Assembly (NCBI GenBank): GCA_963082875.1 | Contig: OY720102.1 | Location: forward strand, 13,552,990-13,616,989 | Length of the DNA stretch: 64,000 nt | Source of the DNA: Corella eumyota | Lineage: Eukaryota; Chordata; Ascidiacea; Phlebobranchia; Corellidae | Direction: 5' to 3' | Shown here: in pieces, positions 54,801 to 64,000 of the stretch | Layout of the letters: the number at the start of each line of letters is the position of its first letter | Numbering within the stretch: the first letter of the stretch is position 1 | Notes under the pieces: generated by a model | Database searches by the model: none | What the model saw: only the letters and a program-made list of their open reading frames with translations | Told to the model about the DNA's origin: nothing | Translations under genes and position numbers: made by a program

Positions 54801-57800
54801 TGTTGAGTTAGAACTTGCTGAATATTCTTCCATTGATGTTAAAGATTTAGATTCAGTTGATCACTTTCATACCAGAAAAGAACAATTTGAAAGAATGTCC
54901 GAGTTAACTGAACCTGACTATCACCCTGGCACAAAGATTAAGGTGAATGAGGTATTTGAATTAGCAAAAAGAAATGCTAAAGCAGCTGAATGGAAATTCA
55001 ACAAAGAGCCAGGAAATGAAACTGAACGACTTGAATTAGACAAGAAAAAAAGAGACTTTATTAAAATACATTCTAAAATCGTGGCTCTTGTTGGGCACGC
55101 AGGGACTGGCAAATCAACTTTTGTTAAAATTCTGATTCAGGAAATTTTTTCTAATAATAACAAGTTTCTTCAGAAAATAAAATTTATATTCTGCATTATT
55201 TTGCGATCAGTTGATTTTCGTAGAGAAATGTCAATTTTTAGGTTTCTTGTTGCAAATTCATCTATAGATTGGAATCAACCAAAATCTACTGATGTAGAAT
55301 TATTTAATTGCATTAAAAACAGTTCTGACACTATCCTCATCTTTGATGGACTCGATGAAGCTGATAGTACTACCTTAGGGAAAGCACCCAAAAACTTGGT
55401 ATCTACAAATGGCTCTGCTGAAGATTTTCTAAAAAACATTTTTAATGGAAAGTTATTTCCCAATGCTTATAAGTTTATCACTTCTCGACCAAGGCAAATG
55501 TATGAGTGGGATCCTTCTTGCAGACCTATCTTAGTGTTAAAACTACTTGGTTTCAATAAGGAAGCACAAGAAAATATTTGCAGGCAAATATGTGGGGAAA
55601 ATTTACCTAAAGTCTTAACCTTCTTACATGATCATCCAGATATTAATGCTTACAATTATGTTCCTGTCAACTGCATTCTATCCATGCACTGCATCAATCA
55701 AGCAATTTTGTCTGGCTCTGAAGTTAATCTAAAAACTATCACAAGTGTTATGCTTACTTCTTTAAAGCATTATATGAGGTCAGATCATTTTCTTTACAAC
55801 ACAGACATTCTTGAGAATGAATTTAAAGGTCTAGCTTTTCTTGCATGGAATGGGTTTGAGCAGAAAAAAATTATTTTTGATCAAAAAGACATTAAAAAGG
55901 CTGGAATTACAAAAGAAATGCTTAAAACTTTTCTTGACACTTTTGTTTATGATTCGTCAAACATGAAAGTCAAGATTTTAGAAGGAGACAAACGTAGCAA
56001 CTTCAGTCATCTCACCTGGCAAGAACTGTTTGCTGCTATGTATCTGTTCTTATGGGCAAGTCTGGATGAATTTCAAGAATGTGTTTCACAGTTTTCTTCT
56101 AGTCAATGGAAAGTAGTCACAAAATTTCTGTTTGGGTTTTACAGTTCCAAGGATTTGTCTGAATTTCAATCTGTTTCTTCAACAGCTTTTGATGAGAAAC
56201 AAGCTGTTCTGAAAACATATGCTCAAGATTTATGTAAAAAGATTAGGACTTTTTTAATAAGTTTTGACTACAACTGTTCTACCCCAAAAAACAACCCAGA
56301 AATGAAAGCCACTGCAACCCTGGTTGAACTCAGCAATTATTTGTATGAATCCAACGATGATGACCTCAACCAATCTGTTCTAAGTCTTCTACCTGATCAT
56401 TTGAAACTTGAGTTTGAGGAAACGTTGTTGCCGAGTGACTACATCCATCTTGGCTACTTGTTTGAACAATTGACCAAACCTCTTTCTTTAAAGATGACGT
56501 TAAGACGAGGAGTAGATGACCACTCTCAACTGCCTAGTATCTTTAAAGGTTTAAAAGTGAAGGTAAGCAAAAACATTATTGTTATTTTGAATATGATGCC
56601 CAGGTTAAATTTAAACAGGAAATTTATTTACTAAAGTAGATAAAATCACCAAAATTTATAGATTTGTATTCAATATTATTTTAATAATTCTGTAGTTATA
56701 ATAAAACTTTTTGTTTTAAATTAGTAATTTGCAATTTTGTAAAAAGTAAAATTATAACAATGCTCATATTGTTTAACAATGGTCCATTGTTGAGACACAA
56801 TTCCCCATTTTGTACTTTCCCCAAATTACTTTATTCAATAAATAAAAGACTCAACATTATTTACCTGAATACAAAATAAATTAATAATAAATAAATGTAT
56901 TTACATTCTTATGTATAAGCATTTTAGGTTTACATAACAAGTCTTATTATTCACAATTATAACAAAGAAAAAACAAATCGATGTTAACTTTAAATTTGTT
57001 TCACATAAAAAACTCTCATAAAATATTGATCTAAACAAAGCTTAATTGTTTATAAATATCAAGTTTAAATTACTTAAAGTTATCAAAACTAAATTTTAAA
57101 TTTATTTAAACTAGCTTTAAAGAAGAATTAAAATGTTGGTAATCATTATTTAAATTCAAATGCTCATAATTAATATTTTATAAAGAATACATTTTTTAAA
57201 ACTTTTTCTTAGGTAATTAAATTAAAGTAATCTTTAAATTAAGTAAAATATAAATTTTGTTTTAGATAAAGTTGAACTTATCATATAACGAAATTGGAGA
57301 TGAAACTGCAACATTACTGGGTGAGGTTATTGACAAGTTTGAGGAACTTAATATTAATTGGTGTAACATCACAGAAGTTGGTGGATTGGCTATTGCTAGA
57401 GGTTGTTCAAAACTAACAAATACTGTGAGTATATTACTTTATTGCTTGGTATTTTTGAAGTTATTTATTTAAACAAGCACTAGATTTAAATAACATTTAA
57501 TATTAAAATTACTTTATGTAACAACAAAACTTTTTTATTTAGTTTATAAAAATATAAACACAAATTTATTTTTAATTTTATAATAAGACGAAAAAAAGGT
57601 TACAATGCCCATTAACTTTAACAATGGTCCATTATTAAGTTACAGTCTATTGTATTATATTTAAATAAAAATATTTTTTGTATTTTTTTAGGAAAAAATT
57701 GTTTATTAACTTTTGGAGAATTTTAAACTTAAAATAAACAAAAATAATTAAATTTAACAATTAATACATTATTTTTAGTGACATTAAACAAATTTAGTTT

Positions 57801-60800
57801 TAAACATTTAAATATTTTGGCTCATTTATTAAAAAACGATTTATAAATTCACAGTAAAATTTTATTAAAACAATAAGGGTGGAGTTATTAAAGTCGAGTT
57901 AACTTAATCTCCGGTTAACTTTTTATTTTTTTGTGTTATTAAAGTCGACTTAAACTTGGATTAACTAATCCTAGTTTAACTTGCGATATTTGTCGTAAAA
58001 CTAGTTTAAACCGGTTTGAAGTTGTATATCGAATCAAAACAGCGAACAACAATTTTTGTTGATTTTCGCTGTAACCAAGGACGCTTTGTTCACTTTTTTG
58101 CACAAGATTTAAGTTTTTGTAAATAATAAGGCCAAACGTGATTTTGAAGGGTTTTAGTAATAATTTAACATTTAACTTTCTTTATTAAGTTAGACTTAGT
58201 TAAGATTAGTTACTGTTAGTAAACAAAAAACAGACCTTTAGCCTATTCAGGTTTAAGATTACTATTATAAAAAAAATGAATGCTATAGAAACTTTTTTTA
58301 CAATTTGTTCTTAAATATTGTCAATAGGAATAAACGATTGTTAAGTGACTTTTTATTAAAATGGAAACTTTGGAAATTGTTGAAATAACAAATACAAGTA
58401 ACGAAATTCCAAAAAACGATTAAAAGATATCACAAATCCCCTGGAAAAATATACAGAAAGAGAAATAGTCCAGCGTTACAGATTTAATAAAAGTAGCAGT
58501 TGGCCAGGATCGACTTATGACTCCCGAATTTTTGAAAATTCCAGAATTTGTGACCATTTTGAAGATTGATTTGTGTCTGGTCTGTTGTTAGGTGACAATG
58601 GTTACCCCTGTAAAAAATATTTAATGACTCCTTTACTTCATTCCTTCACATTACCACAAAAAAGTACAATAAAGCTCACATAAAAACAAGATCAAGAATT
58701 GAACAGTCTTTTGGCATTTTAAAACAAAGCTTTCAGGCCTTTACAATTCCACTTCGGACACATCTGGACAATTTAATAATTATAATAGTTGCAATTATGT
58801 GTCTTCATAATTTTGCACTAAAAACAAGGCAAGAAGAAACTGGCACCTTACGACGCTGAAATTCCAGTAATTGAAACAAATGGAGAAGCTGGTCATTCAT
58901 TGGCTGGGTGAGCTGTGCGAGACCAAATAATAAATAACTATTTTCAGTAACATTTAAATTTAAGAAGAAAGTTTTACGCTAATATAGTTAGACTGCATAA
59001 AAATTTTTGTTTGTGTTTTTTGTAATCTTTTTGTAGCTAGGAAAAAAAATTAGAACTCTTAACTACGATCAAAGCGAAGGAGAAGTACTGTTGGAATTGG
59101 TAAAATCTTAGCCAGTTATAACTTCAAAATTAACAAATTCTTCTACCACAACTGCAAAAAAAAGCTTGGGTTGATTTAACTAAAAGATTTAATTTAATCA
59201 ATATATGATGCAATAGAACACCAGAAAATTTACAAAATTTATACAAAAATATTTAAAAAAAGCCAAATCAGCTAATACAGAACAAAAAAGAGAAATTAGA
59301 AAAACAGGAGGTGGCCACCACCTAATCCCATTAGCTCTTTTACACAGAAAGTCATTTGTGAGTAACAATTATATTTTATGATAAACCAAATAATACACAA
59401 CTGTAGTAATCAAAGTTAAACGATTTTACAATATCGTGCTTTTTATTTTGTAACTTAAAGTAATGATAACAAAATGGAAGGAAGTGCACCAAAAGGTTAC
59501 ATAAAAAAGGAAAAAGGCAAAACGCACCGATATGCGTGCGCACTAAAACACACAAGCTTCGATAACAATAATGTTTACGCCACACAACGATAAATTTACT
59601 ACAAACCTGCAAAACTTTGTTTTAAATATAGCTCTAATTTCCAATGAATTCAATTCACTGCATAACAGTTTTGATGATGATGCCTTGCCGATTCTTGATC
59701 TTACTGGTAGCACCCCAGTCATGATCAAATTGTTACTGAATGTTCTTTAAATAGAGAAATTTTTATAGCATGTAAAGAATTACCAGGTTAAATTTTATGT
59801 TGTGAATATTATTACCAATGAAGAGTTTTAGTTTAAAAAAGGAGTTACAAATATGTAATTTTAAATTATGTTGTAAAAAAGTAATACCAGTCTGTTCATA
59901 GATGTTGTAGTAGAAGTGTTTTATTGTAATATTTATGTTTTTAAATTTTGTTACTCAAAAAAATAGTTATTTATAAAATTTAAATAAAGGGGTTTACTTA
60001 CTACTTTGCATGAATATAATACCAAAGCTTTTCTAGATTGAAAATATGATACCCTGTCCAAAATAGGTATTTACCAAAGCAAAATGCTTAAAACCATCAT
60101 CGCGCATTTCCTTGTTTAGCCAAACCAGGGTGGACGGTTTTTAACTTCAACGACATAAAAGTATTTTCTAAACTTTGTAACCTGCCCATTGTTAGGGATT
60201 GACAGGATGTTTGTAATTTCTAATTTCAATAACTACAATAAAGGTTAAATATATTGCCCTTGTGACAACTTAATAAAATACTACTTAAATAGTTAATTAT
60301 AAATCTTTTAACTAAATTTATTTGGCAGAGCCCATATAATACTTAGGTTGTAACTGACTATACACATTTTATATGCATTTAACAGGAGACAAAAATGAGT
60401 ACAATACCTTACAATGATATGTCCGGTACATCACTGATGATTTACGGACTGACTAAAGTCATTACAACCAGTACTAACTTACTAATTATACAACTTTGCT
60501 TTGCTGTTGTATTGTTTTCCATAAACTACCTATGAATTACCTATTGACTCTGTCCAAACGATCACAACAACTTTTAGGCCAATCTAGTTTTACTATTGGA
60601 CTATTGCCGTAATTTTCTAAACTACAAACTCAAAATGAAACATTGCTGTTCTAGCAAAGAATGCATTGCACGTGTTAACAAGTTTCTGAACCAATGAACC
60701 TAAAAACTAATGAAACATGAAACAACTAAAAATTTATTTTTGATAAAGTAGTTAATTAATTTTAAGTTTATCCGAGTTTAAACCACCTCAATTGGCGGGT

Positions 60801-61201
60801 TAACTTTTTAGCGATTTAACTTGACTTTAATCACTCCACCCTAAGTGTGATAATAAGTAAATTTTAAGTTTAAATATTTCAGATAAATAACAAGTTATTA
60901 AAAAATAAATATTGTTCATTTTTGTGTTACTTCAAAATTTTAGTTATTATTATTTTTATAAAGTGTTTTGTTAACTATTTTTTATCTCATATATTTTAAT
61001 TCAAGTAACTTCAAATTAAGTAAAATATAAATTTTGTTTTAGATAAAGTTGAACTTATCAAGGAACTATGTTAGTGATGAAGCTGCAGCATTACTGAGTG
61101 AGGTTATTGACAAGTTTGAGGAACTTAATATTTGGAAGTGTAACATCACAGAAGTTGGTGGATTGGCCATTGCTAGAGGATGTTCAAAACTAACGAATAC
61201 T
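45713..61201 (+). CDS. NLR gene 2: paralogue, continues past the window
   Basis: Same plan as gene 1. Coding exons: 45713-45856, 46094-46169, 47155-47322, 48112-48161, 48307-48379, 49185-49234, 49409-49481, 50679-50728, 50895-50973, 51093-51142, 51304-51376, 52161-52204, 52398-52473, 53167-53216, 53337-53415, 54137-54186, 54396-54465, NACHT 54698-56562, LRR 57266-57424 and 61043-61201. These add to 3438 nt, 1146 codons with all phases matching and no stop. Further LRR and terminal exons must lie beyond 64000. There are seven linker pairs, no block triplication and no hybrid NACHT exon, so this probably shows the ancestral layout. Role as for gene 1: cytosolic NLR-type sensor, ligand unknown. 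Confidence 0.78.
46094..46169 (+). CDS. NLR gene 2 exon 2
   Basis: 76 nt, phase 0 to 1, VSLNIYGGDFAEISGNLPP, matching gene 1 exon 2 except for a few residues. Confidence 0.72.
46219..47055. mobile_element. Terminal-inverted-repeat element in NLR gene 2 intron 2
   Basis: 837 bp. The left end CCAGGGCCGACATTACGAAA continues to GTTAAGTTAACGATCTTG. The reverse complement of the right end (CATTATGAAACTCGTTAAGT...GATCTTGC) pairs with it over about 45 bp. Counterpart of 13242-13842, with better-kept inverted repeats. No transposase. Confidence 0.65.
47155..47322 (+). CDS. NLR gene 2 exon 3
   Basis: 168 nt, phase 1 to 1, acceptor TTATTATAG. NAVVHLHIPQVNVIRDFHQ, two NITHHE/NITHHK repeats, then KQYGGAYMPGASLYDSTFP. 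Confidence 0.78.
47754..47975 (+). repeat. tRNA-derived SINE, plus strand
   Basis: Head GGCAGCATGGTGTAC, box B-like GAATTCGAATCCC, body CTATAAATGGTATGAACTTC, end AATAAAGATATTTACAA. Lies in the intron before exon 48112. Confidence 0.72.
48112..54465 (+). CDS. NLR gene 2 linker: seven exon pairs
   Basis: Pairs: 48112-48161/48307-48379, 49185-49234/49409-49481, 50679-50728/50895-50973, 51093-51142/51304-51376, 52161-52204/52398-52473, 53167-53216/53337-53415, 54137-54186/54396-54465. The first members encode GSTSNENVQPRSSASNQ-like peptides. The second are of three types: EQPEESQ..EVDPEPRRRQNE, AKTYKKEFPV..RRRQNE, and the basic LTPKKSKSFVKRFRKFF. Every pair enters and leaves in phase 1. The single pair 53167/53337 stands where gene 1 has two pairs per block. 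Confidence 0.75.
54698..56562 (+). CDS. NLR gene 2 NACHT exon
   Basis: 1865 nt, phase 1 to 0, 57 nt longer than in gene 1. P-loop GHAGTGKST, Walker B ILIFDGLDEAD, FITSRPRQMYEW, FSHLTWQELFAAMYLF. The extra residues fall after DLCKK (RTFLISFDYNCSTPKNN). The middle, about 55330-55770, is almost identical to gene 1 while the flanks differ more, which suggests gene conversion. Ends at AAG/GTAAGC. Confidence 0.88.
56757..56800. repeat. Conserved palindromic intron element 5
   Basis: Counterpart of the element at 29611: ACAATGCTCATATTGTTTAA then CAATGGTCCATTGTTGAG. Confidence 0.65.
57266..57424 (+). CDS. NLR gene 2 LRR exon 1
   Basis: 159 nt, phase 0 to 0. IKLNLSYNEIGDETATLLGE, then ELNINWCNITEVGGLAIARG. 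Two RI-like LRRs. Confidence 0.82.
57601..57647. repeat. Conserved palindromic intron element 6
   Basis: ACAATGCCCATTAACTTTAA then CAATGGTCCATTATTAAGTT; right arm slightly decayed. Confidence 0.65.
57877..60841 (+). mobile_element. PIF/Harbinger transposon H2 in NLR gene 2
   Basis: 2965 bp, left end GGGTGGAGTTATTAAAGTCG, TAA duplications at 57874-57876 and 60842-60844, same intron position as H1. The transposase has lost its head and first catalytic Asp (a jump at about 58500) but keeps WPGSTYDSRIF and RIEQSFGILKQ. The Myb/SANT-like remnant is at about 59085-59345. A ~187-bp insert sits at 59397-59583. Non-functional. Confidence 0.85.
59397..59583. mobile_element. Small insertion inside H2
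   Basis: Sequence absent from H1 and H3 at this point. Flanked by ACACAAC on both sides (a 7-bp duplication). No clear inverted ends; contains GATATGCGTGCGCAC. Family unknown. Minus-strand frames 59376-59612 and 59543-59728 over it are not genes. Confidence 0.6.
61043..61201 (+). CDS. NLR gene 2 LRR exon 2
   Basis: 159 nt, phase 0 to 0. IKLNLSRNYVSDEAAALLSE, then ELNIWKCNITEVGGLAIARG. The last exon of this gene inside the window. Confidence 0.82.
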
Positions 61202-61377
61202 GTGAGTATATTACTTTATTGCTTGGTATTTAAAGATTAATTATTTAAACAAGCACAATATTTAAATAACATTTATTATTAAAATTACTTTATGTAATAA
61301 CAAAACTTTTTTATTTAGTTTATAAAAATATAAACACAAATTTTTTTTCAATTTTATAATAAGAAGTAAAAACGGTG

Positions 61378-61424
61378 ACAATGCCCATTAACTTTAACAA
61401 TGGGTCATTATTAAGTTACAGTCT
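61378..61424. repeat. Conserved palindromic intron element 7
   Basis: ACAATGCCCATTAACTTTAA then CAATGGGTCATTATTAAGTT, 175 bp after the LRR exon. Confidence 0.65.
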
Positions 61425-61654
61425 ATTGTATTATATTTAAATAAAATTATTTTTTGTATTTTTTTAGGAAAAAATTGCTTTATTAACTTTTGGAGAATTT
61501 TAAACTTAAAATAAACAAAAATAATTAAATTTAACAATTAATACATTATTTTTAGTGACATTAAACAAATTCAGTTTTAAACATTTAAATATTTTGGCTC
61601 ATATATTAAAAAAACGATTTATAAATTAACAGTAATATTTTATTAAAACAATAA

Positions 61655-64000
61655 GTGTGGAGTTATTAAAGTCAAATTAACTTAATCCTCAGTTAACTTT
61701 TTATTTTTTAGTTGTTATTAAAGACGAGTTAAACTTGGGATTAACTTATCCTAGTTTTACTTGCGATTTTTGTTTAAAAACTGGTTTAAACCGGTTTGAA
61801 ATCGCTATAGCGAATCAAAACAGCAAACAACAATTTTTGTTGATTTTCGCTGTAACCAAGGACGCTTTGTTCACTTTTTTGCACAAGATTTAAGTTTTTG
61901 TAAATAATAACGCTAAACGTGAATTTGAAGGGTTTTAGTAATAATTTAACATTTAACTTTCTTTATTAAGTTAGACTTAGTTAAGATTAGTTACTGTTAG
62001 TAAACAAAAAACAGAACTTCAGCCTATTCAGGCTTAAGATTACTATCATAAAAAAATGAATGCTATAGAAACTTTTTTTACAATTTGTTCTTAAATATTG
62101 TCAATAGGAATAAACGATTGTTAAGTAATTTTTTATTAAAATGGATACTTTGGAAATCATTGAAATAACAAATACAAATTACGAAATTCCCCAAAAACGA
62201 TTAAAAGATATCACAAATCCCTGGAAAAATATACAGAAACAGAAATAGTCCAGCGTTACAGATATAATAAAAATAGCATTTTACAGCTTTATAACATTAT
62301 TGAAAAAGATTTAGGTTTAAAGATTAGAAGCCATAGTGTTTCAGTATTGTTGCAGCTTTTGGTAACCCTTAGGTTTTATGCAACAGAAAATTTACAACGC
62401 AGTGATGGAAACTTAGTTGGGGTACATAAATGCACGGTTTGCCTTATTGTACATCGGATTTTTAAGTGTATAGCTTGGCGCAAACACTTATTTGTAACAT
62501 TTTCTAGTGGATTGGCTCTGCAAACATGCATGGATGATTTTGGGCAAGTTTCAGGGTTTCCCAACGTAGTTGGAGCAATAGATGGCACACATATCCTTAC
62601 TGTTTCACCTGGTGATGATTCTCCTAAGGTGTTCAGAAACAGAAAAGGATTTTTTTCAGTTAATGTTCAGGCCATCTGTGATGCTCACCGAGTATTTACC
62701 AACATTGTTATGCGTTGGCCAGGATCGACTTATGACTCCAAAATTTTTGAAAATTTAAGAATTCGTGACCATTTTGAAGATTGATTTGTGTCTGGTCTGT
62801 TGTTAGGTGACAATGGTTACCCTCTGTAAGAAATATTTAATGACTCCTTTACTTCATCCCTTAACATTACCACGAAAAAGTATAATAAAGCTCACATAAA
62901 AACAAGAACAAGAATTGAACAGTCTTTTGGCATTTTAAAACAAAGGTTTTAGGCCTTTACAATTCCACTTCGGACCTGTCTGGACAATTCAATAATTATA
63001 ATATATGCAATTATGTGTCTTCATAATTTTGCACTAAAAACAAGGCAAGAAGAAACTGGCACCTTACGATGCTGAAATCTCAGTAATTGAAACAAATGGA
63101 GAAGCTGGTCATTCATTAGCTGGGTGAGCTGTGCGAGACCAAATAACAAATAACTATTTTCAGTAATATTTAAATTTAAGAAGAAATTTTTATGTTAATA
63201 TAGTTAAACTGCATAAAAATTTTTGTTTATGTGTTTTATGTAATCTTTTTGTAGCTAGGAATAAAATGAATAAAAAAAATTAGAACTCTTAACTACGATC
63301 AAAGCGAAGGAGAACTGTTGGAATTGGTAAAATCTTATCCAGTTATAACTTCAAAATTAACAAATTCTTCTACCACAACTGCAAAAAAAAATGTTTGGGT
63401 TGATTTAACTAAAAAATTTAATTTAATTAATATATGATGCAATAGAACACCAGAAAATTTACAAAATTTATACAAAAATATTAAAAAGAAAGCCAAATCA
63501 GCTAATACAGAACAAAAAAAAATAAGAAAAACATGAGGTGGCCTACCACCTAATCCCATTAGCCCTTTTACACAGAAAGTCATTTGTGAGTAACAATTAT
63601 ATTTTTAGGATAAACCAAATAATACACAACGATAAATTTACTACAAACCTGCAAAACTTTGTTCTAAATAATAGCTTTAATTTCCAATAAAATCAATTCT
63701 CTGCATAACAGATTTGATGATGATGCCTTGCTGATTCTTGATCTTACTGGTAGCACCCCAGTCATGATCAAATTGTTACTGAATGTTCTTTACATGGAGA
63801 AATTTTTATAGAATGTAAAGAATGACCAGGTTAAATTTCATGTTGTGAATATTATTACCAATAAAGAGATCTAGTTTTGAAAAAGAAGTCTTTAAAAAGA
63901 AAAAGCGATTCTGGTGAGGTAAGGGAGGCAAAAATGTTACTACTTAGGCAGGAAATAGAAAATAAAAAAGAAATTCATATACAAACCAAAAAGTTACTAA
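61655..64000 (+). mobile_element. PIF/Harbinger transposon H3, runs past the right edge
   Basis: The left end GTGTGGAGTTATTAAAGTC follows TAA at 61652-61654, the same intron site as H1 and H2. It keeps the longest transposase of the three copies and the Myb/SANT-like region (about 63290-63590), plus the start of the coiled-coil part at 63890. The right terminal repeat is outside the window. Confidence 0.85.
62254..63085 (+). pseudogene. HARBI1-like DDE transposase of H3
   Basis: 62347-62784 is open and encodes LLQLLVTLRFYATENLQ, VVGAIDGTHI with the first Asp (codon at 62581), GFFSVNVQAICDA and WPGSTYDSKIF with the second Asp (62734). The same frame continues after in-frame stops at 62782, 62827 and 62949 with LLLGDNGYPL, RIEQSFGILKQRF (catalytic Glu at 62917) and IMCLHNFALKTRQ. 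So all three DDE residues are collinear in one frame interrupted by stops. A cut-and-paste transposase in life; inactive here. Confidence 0.85.

Noticed and set aside
45713-61201. Gene 2 as a misassembled second haplotype of gene 1
   Set aside because: Exon numbers, SINE positions and neighbouring genes differ and the two genes lie in one sequence 9 kb apart, so paralogues fit better; long reads would settle it.

Overview
The window looks like tunicate (Ciona-like) nuclear DNA. This is an inference from the very high A+T content, small split genes, a NACHT-LRR (NLR-type) gene family, and recognisable animal genes (TXNL4A-like, 3-beta-HSD-like). No database search was possible, so the species is not fixed.

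Layout. 1-7033 holds two broken Ty3/Gypsy-type LTR retroelements on the minus strand. The first runs off the left edge and appears to be inserted inside an LTR of the second type. 2690-12700 is a gene-free block of diverged repeats with a near-perfect 40-bp-arm palindrome, a ~15-bp minisatellite and an 800-bp hAT-like element. 12810-36883 is NLR gene 1, plus strand. I could resolve an in-phase model: N-terminal exons, a long array of tiny paired exons, a 1.8-kb NACHT exon, three 159-nt LRR exons and a terminal exon, about 1503 codons. 38350-42102 holds two incomplete host genes, a TXNL4A (U5 snRNP 15 kD)-like copy without its middle and its C-terminus, and a 3-beta-hydroxysteroid-dehydrogenase-like C-terminal half. 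42232-43012 has a promoter-like TATA/CRE segment and a SINE with a hAT-like MITE inside it. 45713 to the right edge is NLR gene 2, a paralogue of gene 1 with the same architecture, still open at the edge.

The notable system is how the NLR genes grow. Everything between the N-terminus and the NACHT domain is built from exon pairs, a ~50-nt exon (phase 1 to 0) followed by a 70-79-nt exon (phase 0 to 1), so any whole number of pairs keeps the frame. Gene 2 has 7 pairs. Gene 1 has 13, because a three-pair, six-exon block of 2385 bp is present as three nearly identical tandem copies. Directly beside it a separate 1444-bp tandem duplication has fused the first half of the NACHT exon in frame to the last linker exon, giving a hybrid exon that could be spliced in to make a protein with two P-loops. 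The LRR side also grows by phase 0-0 cassettes (exon plus intron). Each LRR intron carries a conserved palindrome, and three carry a PIF/Harbinger transposon at the same TAA, with an empty sister site in a fourth intron. One further cassette has lost its exon.
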